Shown in pieces: positions 1 to 7,078 of a stretch of 35,016 nucleotides of DNA (positions within the stretch are counted from its first letter, which is position 1; the number at the start of each line of letters is the position of its first letter). Under the pieces are notes generated by a model. The model worked only from the letters and a program-made list of their open reading frames with translations, made no database searches and was not told where the DNA came from. Made by a program: the position numbers and the translations under genes. The stretch comes from a virus. Location: IMG/VR virus record IMGVR_UViG_3300036983_000110, positions 1 through 35,016 of that record; one strand, 5' to 3'.

Positions 1-617
1 GTCACAGGATCCAACTGGTCACGACCGAACTTACGGATGTCACTGTAGTCACGAGCATTCATGAACATGCGTGCAACGCGGAGGTCATGTTTCTCGATTT
101 CAGCAAAAGCATCTGCAAGAGAGTCTCTGTCAAGAGATCCAGCTGCATTGATGACTGCATTGAACGGAAGACCTGTGTTCGGATTGATCTGAGTAGAAGC
201 AACCTGGAGAGCATTGAAGCCGAGATCGTCTTCGCTCGCCTGGATGTCCTGCTTGGCTTTGTCCTGAGCACGGTCAATCAGGTTGTACCGACGTTCTTTG
301 ATCTGTGTGAATGGGATTTTCGGATTAGAAGCAAGTTCAAACAGGGGAACCAGGATTCTTTTTCCCTTAACGATGGTTTCCGGTGTCTGGCCTTCTTCAC
401 CGATGACGATTGCGGGAACATCTACGTCTCTGTCATAGTACGGGAGGGCACCTTGAGGAAGGGGATCAACGACGGCTGCCCGACGAAATACACCCTCATA
501 GTCAAGACGTTCGCGGAGAGGATTTTGCATTGAAGCAGCAAGTTTCATCTTACCTTGTGGGGTAAGCAAAAGCTGCTCAATAGCTTTCTCTCTATCTGCC
601 GATGTAGTGATCTTCAT
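1..617 (-). CDS. Major capsid protein, N-terminal part (runs off left edge)
   Basis: An open frame reads from an ATG at 617 to the window edge (205 complete codons) and is preceded by AAAGGAG eight bases upstream. The protein starts MKITTSADREKAIEQLLLTP. It contains a stretch with PLPQGALPYYDRDVDVPAI and the segment KGKRILVPLFELASNPKIPF, followed by a helical arm rich in D, E and K (near residues 115-135). This pattern fits phage major capsid subunits of the HK97-fold type, with an N-arm followed by the E-loop and P-domain. Its place after protease, scaffold and decoration genes supports the call. Codon use is unlike most of the window: bases 1-60 hold 31 G or C by hand count, against 15 in bases 14101-14160. 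The C-terminal part lies outside the window, so the family assignment rests on context and partial sequence. Confidence 0.72.
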   Translation of the reverse strand, partial: MKITTSADREKAIEQLLLTPQGKMKLAASMQNPLRERLDYEGVFRRAAVVDPLPQGALPYYDRDVDVPAIVIGEEGQTPETIVKGKRILVPLFELASNPKIPFTQIKERRYNLIDRAQDKAKQDIQASEDDLGFNALQVASTQINPNTGLPFNAVINAAGSLDRDSLADAFAEIEKHDLRVARMFMNARDYSDIRKFGRDQLDPV

Positions 618-687
618 GAAAAAGTCTCCTTTTAACTGTTGCTTAGAAAATTTCTTGAACTGATGTTCTACTTGTTACTCACATGTT

Positions 688-1185
688 TTAGATCAGGAGA
701 TCAAAGCCAAGCCAGGGATCTGTTGCTGTGGGAGCCTTAGAAATGCGAGCAACAGCAACACACGGTTTGGCAGAGAGATCTTCAGCAGTGAGAAGGCCGA
801 AATCACTGACATAGAGAAGTTCGCCAGCAGTATATGTGAGATCAACTGCATCGGCTTCATCTCTTGTTTCATAGAGATCTGTTTCGAAAGATCCCATAGA
901 ACGCATAACAGTGATTTTACCCGAAGCAACAGCTGGAGTGTTTTCGAACGGTGATCCGACAGCGTCGTTCAAGAAGATTCCGACAGGTTTGTAAGTCGAA
1001 GCAATGTCGACTTCGTAGTTGCCGGAATATTCCGCGACCATGCCTGCCAGAGCCCCGTCCGGTGTGTCAGCTGTAATACGGGCCGACGTAGCACCAGCAG
1101 CGCCAAAATTCTGACGAGTAAAGGCGCCAGGAGCCAATGTTGACAGAGAATTTCTGTCACCTGGGAACAGGATGCGAAGTGCCAT
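688..1185 (-). CDS. Probable head decoration or minor capsid protein
   Basis: 165 residues, with start ATG at 1185 after AAGGAG. The sequence is Ala-, Gly- and Thr-rich, has no obvious helices or membrane segment, and looks like a compact beta protein. It lies directly upstream of the capsid gene, the usual place of small decoration or stabilising proteins. Its C-terminal third (LLYVSDFGLLTAEDL, then a strand ending in WLGFDLLI) resembles the end of the protein encoded at 5375-5851 (KLFLDADGILTTTDL, then WLRVILRM), so the two may be distant paralogues. It shares the GC-rich codon use of the capsid gene: bases 1021-1080 hold 37 G or C by hand count. The role is inferred from position and composition; no catalytic motif is visible. 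Confidence 0.55.
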   Translation of the reverse strand: MALRILFPGDRNSLSTLAPGAFTRQNFGAAGATSARITADTPDGALAGMVAEYSGNYEVDIASTYKPVGIFLNDAVGSPFENTPAVASGKITVMRSMGSFETDLYETRDEADAVDLTYTAGELLYVSDFGLLTAEDLSAKPCVAVARISKAPTATDPWLGFDLLI

Positions 1186-1229
1186 GGAATAACTCCTTAC
1201 GTTTAATTGAAAAGTAGCTCTACTAAACT

Positions 1230-1248
1230 AATTGCAGGCCTTGCAATT
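1230..1248 (-). promoter_or_regulatory. Inverted repeat upstream of the decoration gene
   Basis: Seven-base arms AATTGCA and TGCAATT flank a five-base GGCCT loop. It lies in the 147-base gap between the scaffold gene and the decoration gene, 45 bases before the decoration start codon, downstream of the strong terminator in the direction of transcription. It could be an operator or a leader hairpin that protects or regulates the capsid mRNA. No promoter consensus next to it is convincing. Confidence 0.3.
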
Positions 1249-1283
1249 CAGAAACATTAATTGTTATTTAATAAAAGGTTTAG

Positions 1284-1323
1284 AAAAGACTTGAAGAAGT
1301 TGTTGTCCTTCTTCAAGTCTTTT
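1284..1323 (-). terminator. Strong hairpin terminator after scaffold gene
   Basis: A perfect 16-base inverted repeat, AAAAGACTTGAAGAAG at 1284-1299 and its complement at 1308-1323, encloses an eight-base loop. It starts 10 bases after the scaffold stop codon. In the minus direction the stem ends in TTTT and is followed by CTAAACC, so the U-tract is partly in the stem. It probably ends or attenuates transcription from the protease-scaffold operon and separates it from the highly expressed decoration and capsid genes. The stem could also act as an mRNA-stabilising or processing hairpin. Confidence 0.7.
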
Positions 1324-1332
1324 CATTTGAGC

Positions 1333-2853
1333 TTACTTGTCGTCTTTGTCTGCACCTCTCCACATTTTTGAGAGAAGTTCTACTTCAGGATCATTTGAGT
1401 AGTCATTCTGCTCAACGAGAGAAGCATTCTTGTCAATCCCAAAACTTTCACTTTCTTCTACAGCTTGACCTTCTCTTTTAAGGGGCGAGTGCTTTGAAGA
1501 AGTGACTACGTTTCCTGGTTCTTTGTGTGAAGCTTTAGGAGACTCTTCACTGTCATCAGTTTTTTCTTCTGGAGTAGAAGCAGGAGCGTCATCAGCATCT
1601 GCATCATCGCTCTTTTCTTCTTTCTCAACTACTGGAGCAACAGGTGTTTCAGCAGCAAGTTTCTGTTCAATGTCTTCTGCTGTTTCTTCTGCTTTGTCTG
1701 CAAGTTCATCTTGTTTGTCAGCTGCTTCGATGTCACCTGCTAATTCAGCTTTCTCAGCAAGTTTACGATGATTTGCGGCTATGCTTCGATATTTCCTTGC
1801 CATTGAAGAAAGCTTCTCAGTAGACTCATCAGAAGAGCACTTGTCTTCACATGTCTTCTCTTCTACAACTGGAGCTGCAGGAGCATCAGCTTTCTCTTCT
1901 TCTACAACTGGAGCAACTGCAGCTTCTACTTTCTCTTCTACAACTGGAGTTGCTGCAACTTCTTCTTTCTTTTCTTCTACAACAGGAGCATCAGCTTTCT
2001 CTTCTACTTTCTTCTCTTCAACTGGAGCAACTTCAACTTTCTCTTCAGGTGTTGCAGCAGATTTCTTCATTTCTTCTACAATGTGCTGAGCATGGGCCAT
2101 TTTAGCTTCTGCTTCATCAGCTTTTTTGTCAAGAAAATCAGCTTGCATCTCATCACCGTCTTCTTGAGCTTCAGCAGCTGCTTGACGATTGATTCTTGAG
2201 ATACGAGCTTGACGACGAACTTCTTTCTCTGCATCTTCAATTGCATCGAATTCTTGTTCACCAGCAACTTTTTTCTCAAGACGATCAATCTCATTATCTT
2301 CAAGCTTTACTATCTCAGCAACTTTTGTTTTGATAGTATCATAAGAATCATCAATCAGACCTGCAACAACTAATTGTTTTGCAATTGCTAGACCACGACG
2401 AGCTTTTCTCTCAGTAGTTCTCTCATCACGTTCTTGAGAGAGCTTCTTTTTGAGATTAGCAATAACTTTACGAAGATTATCATTCTCACTTGCAAGTTTC
2501 TCATCTGTAGCTTCTGCTGTCTCTGTAGCTTCAGGAGCTTCAACTGCCTCACCACCTTCATCAGATTTCTCTTCGTTCTTCATGTGAGGAGCTTTTCCAA
2601 CTGCTTGTTGACCAACAGCAGACAAAGATGTCTGTTGTTCTTCTACTGTAGTTGCAACAGACGGCTGCTGACTTCCATCTGTCATTTGAGATGAAGTGCG
2701 ACTTGAAAGCTCCTTGACCAACTCTTCAGCAAACTTTTGAGCTTCAGCTGGTTCAAAAGTTTCTTTAGAAGCTTCAACTACTTTTACTAATTTTGAGCCA
2801 TTAAAAACAGCTACTTTACTACCAGACTTATGAACTTTAGCATTCCAAATCAT
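1333..2853 (-). CDS. Probable scaffold / prohead core protein, acidic and repetitive
   Basis: 506 residues, with start ATG at 2853 behind GAGGAGG. The protein is extremely rich in Glu, Lys, Ala and Val and is predicted by eye to be mostly coiled coil and disordered. Residues about 120-230 form long charged helices. The middle (about 270-340) is a run of near repeats of the type APVVEEKKVEEKADAPVVEE. The C-terminus ends ELLSKMWRGADKDDK. Its location between the prohead protease and the capsid gene, its acidity and its lack of a globular fold match internal scaffolding proteins that are degraded during head maturation. An alternative is a permanent internal virion protein. A terminator follows directly. 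Confidence 0.6.
   Translation of the reverse strand: MIWNAKVHKSGSKVAVFNGSKLVKVVEASKETFEPAEAQKFAEELVKELSSRTSSQMTDGSQQPSVATTVEEQQTSLSAVGQQAVGKAPHMKNEEKSDEGGEAVEAPEATETAEATDEKLASENDNLRKVIANLKKKLSQERDERTTERKARRGLAIAKQLVVAGLIDDSYDTIKTKVAEIVKLEDNEIDRLEKKVAGEQEFDAIEDAEKEVRRQARISRINRQAAAEAQEDGDEMQADFLDKKADEAEAKMAHAQHIVEEMKKSAATPEEKVEVAPVEEKKVEEKADAPVVEEKKEEVAATPVVEEKVEAAVAPVVEEEKADAPAAPVVEEKTCEDKCSSDESTEKLSSMARKYRSIAANHRKLAEKAELAGDIEAADKQDELADKAEETAEDIEQKLAAETPVAPVVEKEEKSDDADADDAPASTPEEKTDDSEESPKASHKEPGNVVTSSKHSPLKREGQAVEESESFGIDKNASLVEQNDYSNDPEVELLSKMWRGADKDDK
1851..2044 (-). repeat. In-frame degenerate tandem repeats in scaffold gene
   Basis: The plus strand shows repeated copies of TTCTCTTCTACAACTGGAGC and close variants (for example near 1860, 1895, 1930, 1970 and 2010), separated by short Ala-coding segments. 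On the coding strand they give repeated A-P-V-V-E-E-K units. The regular spacing suggests expansion by slippage or unequal exchange within a low-complexity linker. They also create long open frames on the plus strand, which are shadows. Confidence 0.6.
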
Positions 2854-2876
2854 CCTAGCCTCCTCATGTTAAGAGA

Positions 2877-3497
2877 TTACATTAAATTAACGAGTTCATT
2901 GCAATTTTGACAAATAACATAGTCAGAATCATATTTAGGGTTTCTGTCATTGTCTACAAGATCATCAATTGTGTAGTTTTCTTCATTAGAGCAATGCGAA
3001 CATTTAACTTTGACAAATGAATTTTCAAGAACAAGAGCATTAATCTCTTTTGCAACTTTTTCTAGACTTTGTTCTTTGATTTTGTTAGCAATCGAAGTAC
3101 CATATCTTGCTGAGTAGAAGAATATTTTGTCTTCTAAACAACCATTCTTGAAAGCTTTTTCATAACTAACAGTTATTTTTGGTTCGCTGTTTCTATACCA
3201 GACCCAACGAGCTTCATTTTCTCTAAAACCACATGTCCATACATCAGATTTTTTTGAATTAATCTCTGATAATTTTAGACGTTTAATTAGTTCTAAAGTT
3301 GCTCTAACGGGATTTGTTGGAAGAGTATCTTTTAAACGTTCTACTATTTTACTTGTTTTAGAATCTACAATTGCTATATTACTATCTAGACGATAAGCTT
3401 TTAAATCTTTTGGTAGATCTAAAACGTCTTTCGCTTGTCGTTCAAGCTTTTTGATACTTTGAGTTCTAAAATTGAAAAAATTAGAAAAAAACAACAT
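2877..3497 (-). CDS. Hypothetical protein with C-terminal zinc ribbon
   Basis: 206 residues, with start ATG at 3497 preceded by AGGTGAT. The N-terminus (MLFFSNFFNFRTQSIKKLE) is basic and aromatic. The middle holds a mixed alpha/beta segment with VWTCGFRENEARWVWYR. The C-terminus has two CxxC pairs, CSHCSNEENY and CQNCNELV, about 30 residues apart, which should bind one zinc ion. It lies between protease and scaffold genes with five bases or so on one side, so it is likely co-expressed with head assembly genes. I do not recognise the family. It may be a minor head protein or an assembly factor. Confidence 0.6.
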   Translation of the reverse strand: MLFFSNFFNFRTQSIKKLERQAKDVLDLPKDLKAYRLDSNIAIVDSKTSKIVERLKDTLPTNPVRATLELIKRLKLSEINSKKSDVWTCGFRENEARWVWYRNSEPKITVSYEKAFKNGCLEDKIFFYSARYGTSIANKIKEQSLEKVAKEINALVLENSFVKVKCSHCSNEENYTIDDLVDNDRNPKYDSDYVICQNCNELVNLM

Positions 3498-3502
3498 ATC
3501 AC

Positions 3503-5281
3503 CTAAATTTTTGTTGAATTAACGTATGCCATTGGCATGTAGAAATCTTCACCAGCTTCTGTTGTGAACAGTCCAAATTCACCATTATCAACAGACATGA
3601 CAAAAGAAACTTTTTCTCCTTTTGTTATGATTGAGTTTCCTTGTTCATCGAACCAATATGTACCTTCATCATTTTCTACTGGTATATCTTGGTTAGCTAT
3701 AAAAATAGATGCTTTCTTTTCAACTTTCTCTAGATCACTTTCAGATTTCCAAATTGTTTTCTTGTCAGTCTTGACTATGTATAAAGGGCCTCTAAATGCA
3801 ATGATCTCTCCTACATCGCCTTTATCTTTCTTAGAAACTATCTTTACTTGATCTTTGACTTTGAATTTTCGTTTTGCGGATGTTTTAAAGAGGGATAACT
3901 CAGCAGCAAAAAAACAACGTGGACATTCTAAAATATTTTCTTTACCTTCATCTATAGAAGCAGCTTTTACTTTCCATAAATCAGACTTGAACCCACATTT
4001 AACGCATTCAAATTCTTCTACTCTTGAAATCTCTTCTTTATTAGCTTGAGTAATAATCTTAAGAACTATGGTGGGATTTTTAAGTTCAAGAATTGGAATA
4101 GAAGTTTCATTTAAGGGTTTAACACCAACAGTTGCTCTATTGTGAGCATCATTTGTACTTATACTTCCATTACCTAAATTCTCTGCATAATTACTATCTG
4201 AAATTGAAAAATCTCTTTGTGATGATGGATTTTGAATAGGATGTAAAGCTTCTTTTTTGCTTCCAAAAACTTTTTCCAAAACTCTATCTAACATTGTAGC
4301 TTCTTTTGGTGATTTATTAACAAAAGAACTAATACTTTCTATTTCTTCTTTTGTTAAGCATTCACTTGCTGTATACGTCTGTGTTGTTGTCTTGATTTCT
4401 ATACTTCCATTTTGTTTGATTGAAATATTTGCTACATCAGAATCTTTTGATGCAGCTTTTAACATCACACAATTATCTTCATACATTGCTTCAATTTTTG
4501 AATTAAGAATGTTAGCTAGAAGATGATTGCTTATTTCAGAAGATGATAGAATTTTTCTAAAAACAGCACCAGCAAAAGCAGGATTAGCTACAAGAGAAAT
4601 ATCAAAAAATGTGTTGTTCTTACAAATTTCAGCTGAACGTCTGCTTTTTCCATCAGCTGTTTTGAATATTCTTCCTTTATTTCCTGCTTTTAGATGTTCG
4701 CAATAAGCATTGGGATCAGATGCTTCATTTCCACAAATGCTACAAACTGTTTTTGCTGTAGTGCAACCCATAGAAACAGCATTGATAATACCGTTTTCCA
4801 TGTTAGCAACTAAGTCTTTATGTCTACGATCAACAGAAAAAAGAACATCTATAAGAACTGTATCACCCATATCTCTAGCAATAACATCAACACATTTCCC
4901 TCTTGCATTTTCTAAGCGTTGATCATGTTCTACAAATGTTGTTGCTCTCTTAAATGATTTATAGTCACTTATTAGATCAGTACAAGTCCAAGCATCATTA
5001 TTGTCATTAATAAATTTTTCTGTATCAGATGTGATCCAGTAACCATTTTCTTCTGGTTTTACACCAGCCATTATAGTTGAGTGGATATATAGGAATTTAT
5101 CTGTATCTATTGTAGCAACAACTTGAAAATCAGCTTCTTTGTCGACAGCTTCTTTAGTTGAACTATCTTTAGTCTCAACAAGCATTGCTTTTGCTTGTTT
5201 TTTGATTTCTCCCCAGTTCTTTACATCTTTTAGAATCTCAACTTTTGCTGTCTTTAGCATGCCGACTTTCATAAAAGACAT
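3503..5281 (-). CDS. Prohead protease with added zinc-ribbon and KOW-like C-terminal domains
   Basis: 592 residues. Residues about 50-245 look like a prohead maturation protease of the T4 gp21/HK97 gp4 type. Candidate catalytic residues are His119 in TTFVEHDQR and Ser170 in NAVSMGCT, and the domain closes with FFDISLVANPAFAGAVFRK. A Cys cluster (C173, C180, C183, C194, with H196) follows the Ser at once and probably binds zinc. The C-terminal half is unusual: a CVKCG...CPRC ribbon, then a segment FKVKDQVKIVSKKDKGDVGE that resembles a KOW/SH3-like fold. It should cleave scaffold and other head proteins. Start ATG at 5281 has GGGAGGG eight bases upstream, partly able to pair with CTCC next to it. 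It heads a transcription unit with a candidate promoter at 5341-5363. Confidence 0.72.
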   Translation of the reverse strand: MSFMKVGMLKTAKVEILKDVKNWGEIKKQAKAMLVETKDSSTKEAVDKEADFQVVATIDTDKFLYIHSTIMAGVKPEENGYWITSDTEKFINDNNDAWTCTDLISDYKSFKRATTFVEHDQRLENARGKCVDVIARDMGDTVLIDVLFSVDRRHKDLVANMENGIINAVSMGCTTAKTVCSICGNEASDPNAYCEHLKAGNKGRIFKTADGKSRRSAEICKNNTFFDISLVANPAFAGAVFRKILSSSEISNHLLANILNSKIEAMYEDNCVMLKAASKDSDVANISIKQNGSIEIKTTTQTYTASECLTKEEIESISSFVNKSPKEATMLDRVLEKVFGSKKEALHPIQNPSSQRDFSISDSNYAENLGNGSISTNDAHNRATVGVKPLNETSIPILELKNPTIVLKIITQANKEEISRVEEFECVKCGFKSDLWKVKAASIDEGKENILECPRCFFAAELSLFKTSAKRKFKVKDQVKIVSKKDKGDVGEIIAFRGPLYIVKTDKKTIWKSESDLEKVEKKASIFIANQDIPVENDEGTYWFDEQGNSIITKGEKVSFVMSVDNGEFGLFTTEAGEDFYMPMAYVNSTKI

Positions 5282-5340
5282 GAGGAGAACCCTCCCATTA
5301 CTTAAACAACAATCTTAACAAAAATTATTTACACTCTTGC

Positions 5341-5363
5341 ATTATAAAAACTATACAAAACTT
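5341..5363 (-). promoter_or_regulatory. Candidate phage promoter before protease gene
   Basis: On the minus strand the sequence reads AAGTTTTGTATAGTTTT followed by TATAAT. The 13-base core TATAGTTTTTATA is identical to one in the gap at 15130-15142, which also precedes a gene start. TATAAT is a good -10 element; no -35 match is clear. A start about 8 bases downstream would give a leader of roughly 50 bases to the protease ATG. Confidence 0.45.
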
Positions 5364-5374
5364 AATCTATTGAA

Positions 5375-5851
5375 TTACATTCTGAGGATGACTCTTAGCC
5401 AACCATTGTTGTCTGTTGGTAAACCTGCTACAATCCCAACATAAGGGAATCCTAAATCTGTAGTTGTCAAAATTCCATCAGCATCTAAGAACAACTTTTG
5501 GTTGTATGCATAAACATCTGTCGTTGTGTATGCATTTCTATTAAAGTCATAAAGACCATCATCTGTAGCCATTGTTGCTTTGTGTGACTGGCCCCTTATT
5601 GCATTGTTCTCATATTGATAAGGAACAAAAACTTTTTTTCCATCCATATCTAAGTAATGATATGGTTTGCCATCATAATCTTCTAACTTAAACCCTGTCA
5701 ATAAAAGACCAGCAACATTACTAGCTGTTGCTTTCTCAACTGTCATATTGTCTACAAATCTTACCCATTGACCGCCATACCAGCCTGACTGTAACAAATT
5801 AGGGCCAATAGTAACAGGCATTCTCCAGCCTTTGAAATGCATCTTAACCAT
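5375..5851 (-). CDS. Hypothetical virion protein, possible decoration paralogue
   Basis: 158 residues, ATG at 5851 after GGAG. The protein is rich in Gly, Tyr, Asp and Trp (LLQSGWYGGQWVRFVDN) and has no predicted membrane segment. It looks like an all-beta structural protein. Its last 45 residues parallel those of the decoration protein at 688-1185 (see there). It sits between the protease operon and a run of small head-region genes. I take it as a minor capsid or head-fibre protein by position and composition only. Confidence 0.5.
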   Translation of the reverse strand: MVKMHFKGWRMPVTIGPNLLQSGWYGGQWVRFVDNMTVEKATASNVAGLLLTGFKLEDYDGKPYHYLDMDGKKVFVPYQYENNAIRGQSHKATMATDDGLYDFNRNAYTTTDVYAYNQKLFLDADGILTTTDLGFPYVGIVAGLPTDNNGWLRVILRM

Positions 5852-5853
5852 GT

Positions 5854-6168
5854 TTACTCCTGTTGTGACATTTCACTTTCTCTAACAAGTCGTTCATGTA
5901 AAGCAAAAAGGTCTTCTAATGACTCTTGAAATAATTGCATCGACTTCCTTATTTTGTCCTTTATTTCAACTAAATCTTGCTTTTCAATTAAAGTTGATTC
6001 TCTAGATGTCTCGAGTTTATCTAGAAGGTTCAAAACCTTTGAGCCTTTGTTTACCATTACATCATCTAGGTTAATGCTTAGTAACCTAGAAATGTCTTTG
6101 ATTAAACTTGATTGTTTTTGTAGAGTTGATTCTTTGACAACTAATTCTACTATGTCTTTTGTGTTCAC
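5854..6168 (-). CDS. Small helical protein, GTG start
   Basis: 104 residues. Start is GTG at 6168, supported by AAAGGA six bases upstream and by overlap with the TGA of the upstream gene (GTGA). The sequence is almost entirely charged helix: MNTKDIVELVVKE, then DLVEIKDKIRKSMQLFQESL, consistent with a coiled coil. It belongs to the chain of overlapping genes between portal and 5375. Possible roles are a head-completion or scaffold partner; nothing in the sequence decides this. Confidence 0.6.
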   Translation of the reverse strand: MNTKDIVELVVKESTLQKQSSLIKDISRLLSINLDDVMVNKGSKVLNLLDKLETSRESTLIEKQDLVEIKDKIRKSMQLFQESLEDLFALHERLVRESEMSQQE

Positions 6169-6674
6169 TTATATTCCTTTGGTATCAAGAATCTTTTAAA
6201 CAATGGAGTACATGCTGCAACGTGTTTACAAATCAAATTTCTTCTTCTTGGATCTCTTATTTGAGGAGGTTGCCCATTAGAATATTGTCTCTCAGAGTAG
6301 TCTTTTTGTAGAGCATTAAAATCTGATCCATTGTACTTCCATGCATTGCAATTACAAGAAACTTCTACTTGTCTTCCTAACATGCCTACTGTTTTTGGTC
6401 CTTTAAGAAGTCTAAAACGAACATCATAAGGGCCTCTACTCCATTTTTGACGACATCTTACAGTGAACGTCCATCTACCATGAGCAGGATCATTTCTTTT
6501 AGATGTTGCAGTGCATCCTTTAGCATATTTGATTGAACGTTGACTTGTTTGGAAAATAAGCTCAGCAGCTGACATTGCTATTTTTACTGATGGATTTTCT
6601 ATTAACTCAGATACACTTAATATCTTTGTTGATAGAAGCTCATTTGCTAATTTCTTTATGAGTTCTGTGTTCAT
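6165..6674 (-). CDS. SWIM zinc-finger protein
   Basis: 169 residues, start ATG at 6674 overlapping the stop of the upstream gene (TAATG). The first 20 residues, MNTELIKKLANELLSTKILS, are an amphipathic helix of the kind found on several small proteins in this window. The C-terminal half holds a SWIM-type signature: C107-N-C109 in VEVSCNCNAWKY and C149-K-H151 in NLICKHVAAC, a CxC...CxH set with a 39-residue spacer. SWIM domains are known to bind DNA or proteins. The middle is basic (GRWTFTVRCRQKWSRGPYDV). Lying just behind the portal gene, it may be packaged or act in head assembly; that is inference. Confidence 0.65.
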   Translation of the reverse strand: MNTELIKKLANELLSTKILSVSELIENPSVKIAMSAAELIFQTSQRSIKYAKGCTATSKRNDPAHGRWTFTVRCRQKWSRGPYDVRFRLLKGPKTVGMLGRQVEVSCNCNAWKYNGSDFNALQKDYSERQYSNGQPPQIRDPRRRNLICKHVAACTPLFKRFLIPKEYK

Positions 6675-7078
6675 TAGTAGTTTCTTGCTTTACCAGTAAT
6701 TGTTGCTGTTATTCCTGTAGTTTCCCATTCTGGATACGCTTCAAACATGTTCAAAGATGACTTATTGACATCATCATATAGTTTCTTTGATGGAAAAATA
6801 TGAACTGTCCCTGCTTCGTAAACTTTGTTATCAACATAGGGATCTTCAAAAGAAAAAACAACATCAAATTCTAGTTTCCAATGTTGATAAGGACGTTTTG
6901 TTTTTTCATCTTCTCTAAAACTAGAATTTCTTAGTTTTAACTTAACTGAATTAGATTTAGTCGAACTAATAAACTTATTAACTTGTTTTTCAAAACTTAA
7001 TTTATCACTAAACTTCTTTTTTGACACAATTCTCACGCTTTTTGAAATGATGTCATTAGCAACTAATTTAACATTCAT
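6674..7078 (-). CDS. Hypothetical protein downstream of portal
   Basis: 134 residues. Start ATG at 7078 overlaps the portal TGA as ATGA, so translation is probably coupled. The N-terminus MNVKLVANDIISKSVRIVS resembles the helix tag described in the findings. The rest is a mixed alpha/beta sequence with strands around HWKLEFDVVFSFEDP and TTGITATITGKARNY at the very end. No family recognised. Gene order suggests a head protein. Confidence 0.6.
   Translation of the reverse strand: MNVKLVANDIISKSVRIVSKKKFSDKLSFEKQVNKFISSTKSNSVKLKLRNSSFREDEKTKRPYQHWKLEFDVVFSFEDPYVDNKVYEAGTVHIFPSKKLYDDVNKSSLNMFEAYPEWETTGITATITGKARNY

Noticed and set aside
87-533. Plus-strand frame over the capsid gene
   Set aside because: The minus strand carries a capsid-like protein with a strong ribosome site; the plus frame has Cys- and Ser-rich content with no motif.
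1502-2105. Long plus-strand open frames over the scaffold gene
   Set aside because: They mirror the repetitive Glu/Lys/Ala codons of the minus-strand gene, give Ser- or Leu-rich low-complexity products and lack ribosome binding sites.
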